Source of the DNA: Congeria kusceri
Lineage: Eukaryota; Mollusca; Bivalvia; Myida; Dreissenidae
Assembly (NCBI GenBank): GCA_027627225.1
Contig: CM051034.1
Span: forward strand, 16,104,980 to 16,168,979
Direction of reading: 5' to 3'
Length of the DNA stretch: 64,000 bases
Notes under the pieces: model-generated
Databases searched by the model: none
Told to the model about the DNA's origin: nothing
The model's input: the letters and a program-made list of their open reading frames with translations, nothing else
Shown here: piece after piece, positions 1-12,500 of the stretch
Layout of the letters: the number at the start of each line of letters is the position of its first letter
Position numbering within the stretch: the first letter of the stretch is position 1
Program-made: the position numbers and the translations under genes

Positions 1-50
1 TAGATCAAATAACATCAAATGTTGTGAGCTTCTGATTTAAATCTAAACAT

Positions 51-222
51 CAGATTGCTAATGTAGACTGAGAGGAGTTCAGAATTTTGTATAATATATT
101 TTTGACGAACATTAAAAATTGATCCAGATTTTTTGTGAAAGCCGGTTTTGAGTCTGATCTAGAAATATCTGACTCAAGTTCATCTTGAACCTGAAAATCA
201 GGCTTAACTTGTTTTGGAAACA
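51..222. repeat. Dispersed repeat, left copy
   Basis: Matches 62661-62825 in the same orientation (aattgatccagattttttgt gaa; aagttcatcttgaacctgaa aatcaggct). Class unknown. Confidence 0.85.
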
Positions 223-271
223 ATAAAATCTGTCAATTTCTTGATTGTAAAATGACTTAACACTGTGATTC

Positions 272-322
272 ATGAAGATTTCCTTCATTCTTGTGTGTTT
301 GTATTTGCTTTTAGTACTTACT
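272..322 (+). CDS. Candidate signal-peptide exon of gene A
   Basis: An ATG at 272 opens a short frame beginning MKIS and followed by about thirteen mostly hydrophobic residues (Leu, Val, Ile, Cys), a typical secretion signal, on the right strand just upstream of exon 1. A possible donor (gtatct) follows at 323 in phase 0. It would fit exon 1 only if the acceptor is shifted to 465/466, where the downstream frame is kept. With the standard exon 1 start at 458 the phase does not match. The frame stops at TAG a few codons later if unspliced. Tentative; the true first exon may lie outside the window. Confidence 0.35.
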
Positions 323-457
323 GTATCTAAGATCTAGTTATTCAGAAATAAATTACTTTTTGGAAAGTTCTTAATTCCTCCCAGCCCTGTCCTTTTCAAG
401 TCAGAGTTAAGTTTGCTCAGAAGTTCTTATTTTGCACTCCATTTTTGTATTTTTTAG

Positions 458-533
458 GTACAGAGCCAATCTGTGAACACATTGGTATCGTCAAAGTTGC
501 CCAATGCATGACAAACACATCTGATGCTTGCGC
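458..533 (+). CDS. Gene A exon 1: first half of module 1
   Basis: Polypyrimidine stretch and ttttttag acceptor, donor gtaagt. Enters phase 1 and leaves phase 2, like every first-half exon. Encodes about 25 residues with three cysteines (C1-C3), spaced as in exon 5. An alternative acceptor eight bases further in would keep frame. Confidence 0.8.
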
Positions 534-3500
534 GTAAGTTGGATGTTCTAAATAAACGTTTTCTGTCAAAATGAACAATATCAGATGTTTGCGTCACATT
601 TACTGCTATTGGTGCTTATGATGGTAATGTTGATGACAATATGTGATACAAATAGAAAGACAACATAGATTATGAATTGAAACATACTAATAAGATTTAT
701 TTACTTAAAGTATATGCTTTGCCTGTTGTATTTAACATCAAAAGAATTAAGTAATTAGACCCCCAAAAATAATTATTGGTTTCCGCTTACATCTCCAACT
801 AAAATCTGGGGGGGTAAAATAACTTTTTTCCTTTGACTTTTTGTCTTTGTGGCTTATTCACCAAAGAGTTTCGGCATATTGGACTGCCTGTAAAATGTTT
901 AAACGCCTCCAATCAAAGAAACCGTACGTTATGGTATGTCATGTTGATTCAGTGCTTCATGTGTTTAGTTTCGAGGCCTGGGCATGGAAGAACATGTTGC
1001 CCTAGGCCAAGGTTGTTGATTCAGTGCTTCATGTGTTTAGTTTCGAGGCCTGGGCATGGAAGAACATGTTGCCCTAGGCCAAGGTTGTTGATTCAGTGCT
1101 TCATGTGTTTAGTTTCGAGGCCTGGGCATGGAAGAACATGTTGCCCTAGGCCAAGGTTGTTGATTCAGTGCTTCATGTGTTTAGTTTCGAGGCCTGGGCA
1201 TGGAAGAACATGTTGCCCTAGGCCAAGGTTGTTGATTCAGTGCTTCATGTGTTTAGTTTCGAGGCCTGTTCATGGAAGAACATGTTGCCCTAGGCCAAGG
1301 TTGTTGATTCAGTGTTTCATGTGTTTAGTTTTGAGGCCTGTGCATGGAAGAACATGTTGCCCGAGTGTGAGGTCCAGGTGGATGTCAAGAAAGAGCTGCA
1401 GAATGCATACATGAGAGTCTTCCACATGGGCCTACCCGACTGCCAGTCAGGTAGGATTTTAGAGATTTATAATCATAAAACATTGGTTTTCTTCGTACGA
1501 GATAGAGTTCAGTTGTTTCTTGTGATTGACATGTAAGTTATTCAGTGTTTTTTTTAGGGCCAATTTGGGGCCGAAATTCGGCCCCATTCCCCAGCTAAAA
1601 AAGTATATATTTTTCCCCTATATTTACCTTAAAATTCCCCTCAGAATATAAGCTTCATTTTGAAAAAATAAAAATAGACCAAAATTGGACAAAAATTGAC
1701 TAAGATATATGCATTTTCGAAAGCAATCCCTACAATTTTACATCAGACGAAGTTAGTGCATAATCTATGTTTGAATCATTTGTAGCAAAGCAATTGATAA
1801 ATGTTTTATTACAAAGTAGAATATAAACATATAATAATGCTTTTCTAAAAAATAATCCCCCTTTTGCCACAAAATTCCTCATCTGAAGGGCCCTGCCACC
1901 TTTCTCCCAAATGTGAAAAATAACACTGGTTATTGTACCCCCTGCACCAAAAAGTGATTGACCTCAAACTTTATACATTTAAAGATGTTTGTTAGGTGGA
2001 GTTCAATGTGCAAGAATTATAACTCTAGCTGCATTATTTATGGAGTTATTCCACCTTTTCAGAAGCTGATTCATGTTATTTGAGTATGATACTGGTAGTA
2101 TCATTTCAAATATTTTATTTTCATTTCCAGGCAATTGTACAGAGCGCTTGAACACACTATTCTACATCACCACAAATCTCACCAAGCCGTATGCATACAT
2201 GCGAATATACATGACATCCCTGACAAAGACTCAAAGCTGCACGTATGTATCTGGAAAAGATATTATAGTTCAAATGCTGTAAATTGTTTACATAAAATGT
2301 AAGTCTCCATTCAGTATCTGAATGATCCATGCTGTTTCCATGGTATATATCCAACTTTTTTTCCCACTATTTCCAGGGTATAAATCTAATAGTATTTCCC
2401 ACTATTTTTAGGGTATTTGTCCAATATTATTTGCCACCATTTTCAGGGTGTATTTAAAATATTGACCGCTATTTCCAGGGTACATATCAAATATTATTTC
2501 CCACTATTTCCACTGTATTTGTCCAGCATCATTTCCCATTATTTCCAGGGTATAATATAAAACATTAATTCGTACTATTTCAAGGGTAAATATCCAACAA
2601 ATTTCCCCTTGTTTTCAGGGCAAATGTCCAACATTATTTCCTGCTATTTCCAGGGTATTCATCCAACATTATTTGACACTCTTTCCAGGGTATATGTCCA
2701 ACATTATATCCTACTATTTCCTAAGTAAATGTCCAGCATTATTTCTAGCTATTTCCAGAGTAAATGTCCAACAATATTTCCGCCTATTTCTGGGATATAC
2801 ATCCAACATTATTTCCCACTATTTTCAGGGTAAACATCAAACATTATTTCCCACTACTGTAGAACTGGTTTTATTAGCGGGGCTACAGCATGTCCAGGGT
2901 ATATTTCAAACATTATTTGCTTCTATTTCCAGCGTATATATCCAACATTGATTCCTATTTTTTCCAGGGTAAATATCAAACATTATTTCCCACTATTTCT
3001 AGGGTATATGAATGTATCAAACATAAATTCCCTTTGTTTTCAGAGTAAATGTCAACATTAGTACCCCCTGTTTCCAGGGTATACATCCAACATTATTTCC
3101 CACTGTTTCCAGGGTATATGTCCAACATCATTTCCCCATATTTCCAGGGTAAATCTCCAACATTATTTCCCACTATTTCCAGGGTATATATCCAACATTT
3201 TTTGCCACTATTTCAAGGTTTTGCATTCAACTTTTTTCCCACTGTTTCCAGGGTATATGTCCAACAGTATTTCCCAGTATTTCCAGGTATATGTCCAAAA
3301 TTATTTTCCACTATTTCCAGGGTATATGTCCAACATTATTTCCTGATATTTCCAGATATATGTCCAAAATTATTTTCCACTATTTTCAGGGTATATGTCC
3401 AACATTATTTCCCGCTATTTCCAGGGTATATGTCCAACATCATTTTCCACTATTTCCAGGGTATATGTCCAACATTATTTCCCGCTATTACCAGGGTATA

Positions 3501-6500
3501 TGTCCAACATTATTTCCCGCTATTTCCAGTGTATATGTCCGACATTATTTCCCTTTAATTTTAGAGTATATGCCTACCTACGCCGTATGGCTGTTGTACA
3601 CCTCACAGGCATGGCCCCAGACTGTGATGTAGAACTTTTCCTGCAACAGAACATAGATGCTCAAATCAATTATCACTTTATGTCACAGAACCAGTCTACA
3701 TGCTATGGTTGGTGAAATTTACGAAATATTCTTGGAAGGACTACATGTATACTCATAAAGCCATTGAGAAAAAGTATACTGCATTTCTTAAAACCATAAA
3801 ATTAAAATAATGTAACTGTTTATTTATAATTTAAATAATTTTATAAAAATTCATGGATTTTTGTCTTCATTTATATATCTGAACATGAATCACTGAATTT
3901 CACACAGAACATTTTGATGTCTTTACGCAATAACGAATTTCCTTAGGAGCTTAACAACTTAGTGTTAGTTTAATGTGTATACATTGTGATGAATTTATCA
4001 AACTGGTAGACAGCTGTTAATTGTCTTGCAATGTAAACTTTCTTAAAGTCTAAAAATGGGGCACCCTGTTAGTTTTGTTGTCTTGCATTTATTTTGCAGA
4101 CTGGGACTCAGACTTCTGTAACAATGTGGGGCCAATCATGCTTATGAGATGTTTGGACTATCACGACATGGGTGATCTTTGCGGGTAAGTACTGTTAGTC
4201 TTTGTATAAAATATATGTGGCACGTCGTAAGAAAACCGGTCTTAATGCATGTGCTTAAAATGTCGTCCCGGATCAGCCTGTGCAGTCCGCACAGGCTAAT
4301 CCAGGACGGCACTTTCCGCCTACAGTGGATTTATGTTTAGAAGAGACTTCCTTGAAACAGAAAATACCACAAAAGCGGAAAGTGCCATCCCGGATTAGCC
4401 TGTGCGGACTGCACAGGCTAATCCGGGATGACACTTTACACATATGCATTAAGACCGGTTTTCTCACGACGCGCCACATATGAAGCATGTCGTGGGAAAA
4501 CCGGGCTTAATGTATTTGCCTAATGTGTCATCCCAGATAAGCCTCTGCAGTCCGCACAGACTAATCCAGGATGGCACTTTTTGCTTTTGTGGTACTTTCT
4601 GTTTCAAGGAAGTCTTTTCTAAATATAAATCCATTGTAGGTGGAAAGTGCCGTACTGGATTAGCCTGTGTAGACTGCAAAGGTTAATCCGGGAGGACACT
4701 TTACACACATGCGTTAGCCTGTGTTTCCCACGACACGCCTCATATGTAAAAAAAATATAATTGAAAATAGTTTGACATTATTAAAATGTAGCGTTTAGTC
4801 AGTTTGCTTTCCATAATAAGCTTCTGTTACCCATATCATTCAGTGGTTGGATGTACATCCTTCTACTCAGTTACTACTGACTGATGTTAATAGGAATTAC
4901 GATCATCAACACAAGCAATAAGATGCCAAGGATGTTTATATTTTATGAAAAGATGTTACTGCTTTGCAGGTTTGAAGAGTGTGTGAAGGAATGGCGGTCG
5001 ATGTCTGTATTCCATCCTTGCTTGATAAACGATGATGATGAGGTGATGACAGCAGTCATGGATACCTTCATGCGCCTTCGTAATGGGACGGTACTCCGAA
5101 CTTGTGGTGAGGTTATGGCCCTAAGGATGCGTATAAATGTTGCTGAGCACTGTTTCTGTTTATGCATCTATCAATATTTTCCCCAGGGGGGAGTGGCGGG
5201 TATATATGTGACTTAAGACTTAAAGCAATTCCTGACAGGCGGAAATTTGACTCGCAGAATGATTCCGGGTCCCAAGAAATAGACTTTGGCTGAATTTAGA
5301 TCCTGGTACTATTGGGCACTCCCCCAGGCCATATGATACAAAAGCATCTCCCACTGTTGGGATTTAGACAAATGCTTGGCATTAGGGTGGGGAATTACAC
5401 CCCCAAAAATATAATTAGTCAAATTTCCCTGGGTCTGCTCGCCACTCCCCCCTGGGGGAAAATATTGATAGGTGCAATATTGTCAATATAACTGCATGCA
5501 TATTTCACTCACTTTTAACTAGTCTACCGAAACATGTAATCCCATCAGCTGCAGTCCTTTCAGCTTTTTTTTTTTTACAAACCCAAATACCAGTTTACAG
5601 AAATTCCAAGTAACATTTAAATAAGTCTGTATGTATATAGTTGAACACATGACACTGTATTGTAGCTTACTGCCTTACTTTTCATTTTAATCATAAAAAA
5701 CAACTGAAAATGTATCAGTGCTGAAATCTAATTATATCAAGTTAAAGGTCCATCATTTTGCAGATTCTGGAAAAAAAATGACGTCAATTTGCACACTGTT
5801 GTGTGTCTTTATTTTTTAAACAAATGGTTACATGTACAACTATTTTTGCAGGTCATTATATTACACATAAGTATGGGATATAAATAGTAAAGGTCTTAAT
5901 AATCACATGTATTATAATTACAATAAATATAATCATGCAAACCATCTCACATTTAGTCATTCGACATTCGACTGACAATAAAAGGAGGCGGGCTTAATGC
6001 ATGTGCATCCGCACAGGCTAATCCAAGATGACATGTTCCTCCTTTATTTGTGTATTCTGTTTCAAGGAAGTTGCTTCTAAACATGAATCCAGTTTAGGCT
6101 GAAGTGTCGTCCCAGATTGACCTGTGTGGACTGAGGGGCTGATCAGTGATAACACTTTAGGCACATGCTGTTAGCCCTGTTTTCCCATGACACGCCTCAA
6201 ATGTTACTAACGTGTACTTGCAGGTTCAGCCATGGTAAATCCTTGTTCGGAGGATTACTTCACTGTCGCACGAGATCAGACATGCAGCAATTACTGGCAG
6301 AAGTATAATCTAACTCGCATATGCAGGTGAGCTTAATGACAGTTTATATGTATTATTTAAGAAATAATTGTTGATTTATCGTTGTTTATCAACCAATAAA
6401 CAGCGCTTTGGAGTTCTGATGTGTTGGAATTAAACCACGAGGGCGTTAACCTGAGTTATTTAATAGCCACGCACCAGAAGGACAAAAACTTGTTTATTGG

Positions 6501-9500
6501 CAGATAAAAATGATAATGCGAAAATTATTTTGATTCTAACATGATTTGACAAATGTTTTTATGCTAGTAATGTAATTTTATAATCATATTCATCGGCATT
6601 GGGGCTTGTGCAGCTGGGTATTTTGGTGCATTTTTTTCCGACATCAGCGGAGTTATGGCCATTTTTTAGCAAAAAATGACAATTTTGGACTTGTGTCGCG
6701 CATACCTCAAAAGTATTGCTGCTAAAGTGATGAAACTTTACAAACATATTAATCAGCATGTGAACTTGTGCACCTGGGTATTTTGGTGCATTTTTTTCTG
6801 ACATCAGCAGAGTTATGGCCCTTTTTTAGCAAAAAATTACATTTTTGGACTTGTGTCGCATGTCTCTCAAAAAGTATTATTGCTAGAGTGATGAAACTTG
6901 TTAAACATATTTATCAGCGTGTGAACTTGTGCACTTGGTATTTTGGTGCAATTTTTTCAGACATCGGCAGAGTTATGGCCCTTTTTAGCCAGAAATAACA
7001 TTTTTGGACTTGCGTCGCATGTAACTCAAAAAGTATTACTGCTAGAGTGATTAAACTTTATATATGTATTAATCAACATGTGAACTTGTGCACCTGGGTA
7101 TTTTTATGCAGTTTTTTTCTGCCTTCAGTGGAGTTATGGCCCTTTTTTAGCAAAATATAACATTTTTGGATTTGTGTCGCATGTAACTAAAAAAGTATAA
7201 CTGCTAGACTGATGAAACTTTATAAACATATTCATCAGCATGTGAACTTGTGCACTTGGGTATTTTGGTGCATTTGTTCCGACATCAGCAGAGTTTTGTC
7301 ACAACCAGAGGAATGTGGGGGCATCCGTGTCCTATGGACACATTTTTAGTGGCAACTGTAATTGGAACTTCTTTTTACTATGCTTCGCTCAGAATCGGGA
7401 CTTCTGTTTGCTTTGTTTATTGTGTAGTTTAACAACGATAATTTTGGTTGCTTTTTTTCATTTATTATTGCACTCTAAGAAACATATATACATACTTTGC
7501 ATCATATATCTAATCTAATATATCTATATATTTTTTTTGCTGTGAATCTTTTATTGGTAACCTTTTTGGTATGTACGTATGGAAAATGCATATCTCTTAA
7601 AAAAAGACATTGTTTTAAATGATTTTCGTTTTGTTTTTTTGTTATATACATCTTTGTTGTTGTTTATTGTTCATATAAACATTTGTTGCTTGAAGACATA
7701 TTTAGTTTGCATGCCAGTGTATGTGTTTTTTTTACAGTGACTACCAGGATTTCTTGGGCTGTGTCAATCTGCAATCCCTGGTGTACAATGCAGAACCCTG
7801 TGGCTTCGAAAAGCTACACATTGTGCTCAGTGCACATGTGTATCATGAGACCATGCAGTGGCCCAAAGTCTGTAAGTAGAGGAGTGGCATTTATGATAAT
7901 AGTCAATAACTTTAGTTTGTTTACCAAAGTCTGTGAGTGCAGGTGTGCCATGAATGATCACTGTGTAATACTTCAGTTATTTGCTTTTTTGTCTGTAATT
8001 TGATTCTTTGCAATGTTTCCTACGTATTACTTACAACTCTGGAGATTCATAGCACTAGTAATTATTATTGTTTGCTTCTGGTCTTTATTTTAATTCGTGA
8101 ATGTATTTAGTTTAGTTTATGGAGGGTATTGTTAATTTTGAAGACAGTGGCACAGTCTACATAGCTCTACCTTTTTATGCCCCCGGCATCTTGATGCGGG
8201 AGGCATATAGTGATCGTCCTGTCCGTCCTTCCGTCCCTCGTCCATCAGTGACAAGGTTAAGTAGATTTTACCGTTGCGTCTAGCACCAACACCGCTTACT
8301 AGAACACTTGCTTATGACCGTTCCCGATTCACCCATATCACCCAACCTCACTTTGACCTTGACCTAATTTGGACTTATAATAATTCAAAAGAGCCATTTC
8401 TTGGTTAACTAGATTTTACCGTTCCGTCTAGCACCAACACCGCTTACTACAACACTTGAATATTTACACAGTTGTTACCTTTGACCGTTCCCAATCCACC
8501 CATATCACCCAACCCCACTTTGACCTGGACCTTAAGCTAATTTGGACTAAGAAATGGGCTACCCAGCACCAACCGGGGGTATGTGTGTTTTTCAAACACA
8601 GAATCTTGTTTCTCACATCTTTTGTCAGCTTTTTGATAAAGCAGGTTATGAACACTAGTTCTTTGTATGCCCCCGGCATCTTGATGCAGGAGGCATATAA
8701 TGATCGTCCTGTCCGTCCTTCCGTCTTTCCATCCTGCTGTCCGTGACAAGGTTAAGTAGATTTTACCGTTTCGTCTAGCACCAGCAGCGCTTACTACAAC
8801 ACTTAGATATTTACACAGTTGTTACTTATGACCGTTCCCAATCCACCCATATCACCCAACCTCACTTTGACCTTGATCTAATGTTCAGTTAGAATAAATC
8901 AAATGGGCTGTTTCTTGGTTAACTAGATTTTCCCATTTCATCTAGCACCAACACCGTTTGCTACAACACTTGGATACTTAAACAGTTGTTGCTTATGACC
9001 ATCCCCATTCCACCCATATCACCCAATTTTACTGTGACCATGACCTTGAGCTAATTTTGACTAGATTTTACCGTTTTGCATAGCACCAACACCGCTTACA
9101 ACACTTTGATATTTACACAATTTTTACTTATGACCGTTCCCAATCCACCCATATCACCAAACCTCACTTTGACCTTTACCTTGACCTTATTTGGACTAAG
9201 AAATGGGCTCCCCAGCACCACCCGGGGGGATGTGTGTTTATCAAACACAAAATTTTGTTTTACTTATGATTCCAAGTTGGTGTATATCAACTAACAGAGT
9301 GGTCATATGTGGTATAATGAAAATAATTATATCAGGTGGCGTAGTTGATATGACAACCTCAGATAACCAGACAAGACTTGAAACCAGTGTAGTCGGCCAT
9401 GAGTTGTCATTCTTTGTGCAGACGACAGCAGATCTGGACAGCTGGGATATTGTAATCGCCCTGTCAATGACCAGAGAAAAGAGACAAGTAATGGAGGTGG

Positions 9501-12500
9501 AGGTAAGGGGGCTTTTATTGGCGCCCCATATTCATAAAGCTCCTTAGGGAAAACTTAAGTAAATTTCTTAAAAACATAAAATTCATTTAGGTATTGGCTG
9601 TTTCATGTATGTCATTTGACGTTAAAATGTTTCAAACTAGTTGATATTGCTTAGATATTTCTAATTTTACCCTGAAACAGAAATCATAAGATTTCACTTA
9701 GAAAGTTTGACGTAATTTCATGTAAGTACAACCTAAGTCCAGATTTCCTTTAGGAGCTTTGTGAAACCACCCGAGTCCTTTATTTTTATGCTTTCAGTAT
9801 TTTTATGCCCCCAATCGAAGATTGGGAAGTTTACCGGGTATTTGTTTTAAAATGTCACTCAGTCAGTATTCCTCATTCTTTTTCATCCGATATTCGCCAA
9901 CTTGATGAAATATTTGTTGACATAACATCTCTGCAAGTTAGATAATCAGCCAAATCGAGTTATAGACGTTGAATTATGTAACATTGGCCTTTGTAGCCGT
10001 TGCCACTCTTAAAGTCCAACAGTTTTCAATTGATCTTCATCAAACTTGATGTGAGGCGCGTCATGAAAAAACCGGTCTTAATGCATGTGCGCAAAGTGTC
10101 ATCCCGGATTAGCCTGTGCAGTCTGCACAGGCTAATCCGGGACAGCACTTTACGCTTTAATGTTATTTTCTGTTTTACGGAAGTCTCTTCTAAACATAAA
10201 TCCACTGTGGGCGGAAAGTGCCATCCTGGATTAGCCTGTGCAGACTGCTCAGGCTAATCTGGGACGACACTTTACGCACATGCATTAAGTCCGGTTTGTT
10301 AAAGATTTCTCTGGACCTAGAGGGGGATACCTGTTATACAAAAATCGCTTGTTTGTTCTGTATTGCAATGGTATGTCGGTTATATATCACCTTTTTTGCT
10401 GAAGATGGCAAATGCCGATTATATGTTAAAATTGTGAATTTTAAATGCTCTGCAGCTTCAATTGGGAACAATGTTAGATTTGGATAGTGAATGGTTTTAA
10501 TACGGAACCAGTTATGTATTGTTGATACATATTTGTTGGCCTGTTGAATGTCGCCATTATTAGCTTGGAGAATAAATTAATACCATTCGTATGCTGTATG
10601 GCTGTATTAAGGTTGTATTGTAGAATAAAACTTTTTCAATTTTAGAGGGTGGGCATATAGATTTGCCCTTTTATGTCCGTCGGATTTTTGTGTCGCACGT
10701 AACTCAAAAAGTATAACTGCTAGCTTGATGAAACTTTATAAGCATATTCATCTGCATCGGGGCTTGTGCACCTGGGTATATTGGTGAATTTTTTTCGGAC
10801 ATAAGCGGAGTTATGGCCCTTTTTTATAGAAAACTATTATTTTTGGACTTGTGTCATGTGTAACTCAGAAAGTATTACTGCTTGAGTGTTGATACTTTAT
10901 AAACATATTAATCAGTATGTGAACTTGGGCACCTGGGTATTTTGGTGCAAATTTTTTGGACATCTGCAGAGTTATGGCAAAATAATACATTTATTGGACT
11001 TGTGTCGCATGTAACTCAAAAGTATTATTGTTAGAGTGTTGGAACTTAGTAATCAATATGTGAACTTGTGCACCTGGGTATTTTGGTGCAGTTTTTTCTG
11101 ACATCAGCGGAGTTATGGCCATTTTTTTAGCAAAAATGACATTTTTGGACTTGTGTCGCATGTAACTCAAAAAGTATAACTGCTAGACTGATGAAACTTT
11201 ATAAACATATTCATCAGCATGTGAACTTGTGCACCTGGGTATGTTGGTGCATTATTTATGACATCAGCAGAGTTTTGTGACAACCAGCGGAATGTGGGGG
11301 CATCCTACAGACACATGTCTAGTGTCAATACAGTATACATATACATGTATATTTAGGTAGGGCTTTTAATGATTATGATTGTATTCTACTGCAAATTTTA
11401 TACTTTGATTTAGTTTCCGCTGTTCGCTTGATTGGTACAATGCATATTTAGAATTATGTAAGCATTCTTTTAAAGTTCTTTATAGTGTTTTTTTCTTCAC
11501 ACTTTATACAAAAACATAATTGCACATTAGGCTTATTGTGGGAAAATCGGGCTTAATGCATGTGCGTACAATGTGGTCCTGGATCAGCCCTTGCAGTCCA
11601 GGCTAATCCAGGACGGCACTTTCCATCTACAGTGGATTTATGTTTAGAAGAGACTTCCTTGAAACAGAAAATACCATCAAAGCGGAAGGTGTTGTCCCAC
11701 ATCAGCCAGTCCGGGACGACACTTTACGCACGTGCATTTAGCCCGTTTTTCTCATTACATGCCTCATCTATATTTTTTTCGTCATAGACTTTGCATACAT
11801 GCAAACCTGTAGTTGTTGTCCTATTGAACATCGGTTTAACGTAAAATACAACAACACGTTTACACAATTCCTTGTTCTCAATTGCAGAAAGACTGGATAA
11901 TGCTTTTCAAAACTCCATATGGACCAAATGTAACAGACATGTAAGTTGCATTTGTCAAGATTATACCTATAAATTACTAAGTTAATAAAACAATGACATT
12001 GTTCACATGCTGACTTTCAATTAAAGGATCTCTCGGAGATTGGCTGTGAGGGTTCAATAGTTCTCATGACGAGCTATATATTTCTGTGCAAAAGTAATAT
12101 AAATATTAGTTTGTTCGCAGACAAACATGATTTATATAGTACAGTTGTTTTGTATGAGACATCTCCTTCAACAAATACATTCCTAAATTTTTTGAATGGC
12201 TAAATGCTGTGTCAATCAGATCTTGGCATCAGTCAATTATTTACAGCACTTTTTATGTGACGTGTGATGCATATTAAACAAAAACATTCTTTTACAACTT
12301 GGTTTAATTATAACTGAATTTCAATTAATGTTTGTGTGTTTTGTTTCTGGAAATGGTTACTTTGAATCTTAATGTAATATGTAACCATTAATAATTAAAT
12401 ACTCGTAATTTATCAATTTGTATAGGTTTTCAGCTGCTGGTTCTCCACAAAATGTGGCTTATAGCGATGTTGGGTTCGGCGGTGAAAATAATGTCAAGGT

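Noticed and set aside
833..1414. 193-codon ORF with repeated LIQCFMCLVSRP
   Set aside because: It is the 72-base repeat read in a frame different from exon 2; the period is a multiple of three, so it stays open by chance.
2673..3715. Several ORFs of up to 169 codons with repeated Tyr/Phe/Pro motifs
   Set aside because: They arise from the 36-base-type minisatellite, whose period keeps frames open; only 3565-3707 is supported as exon.
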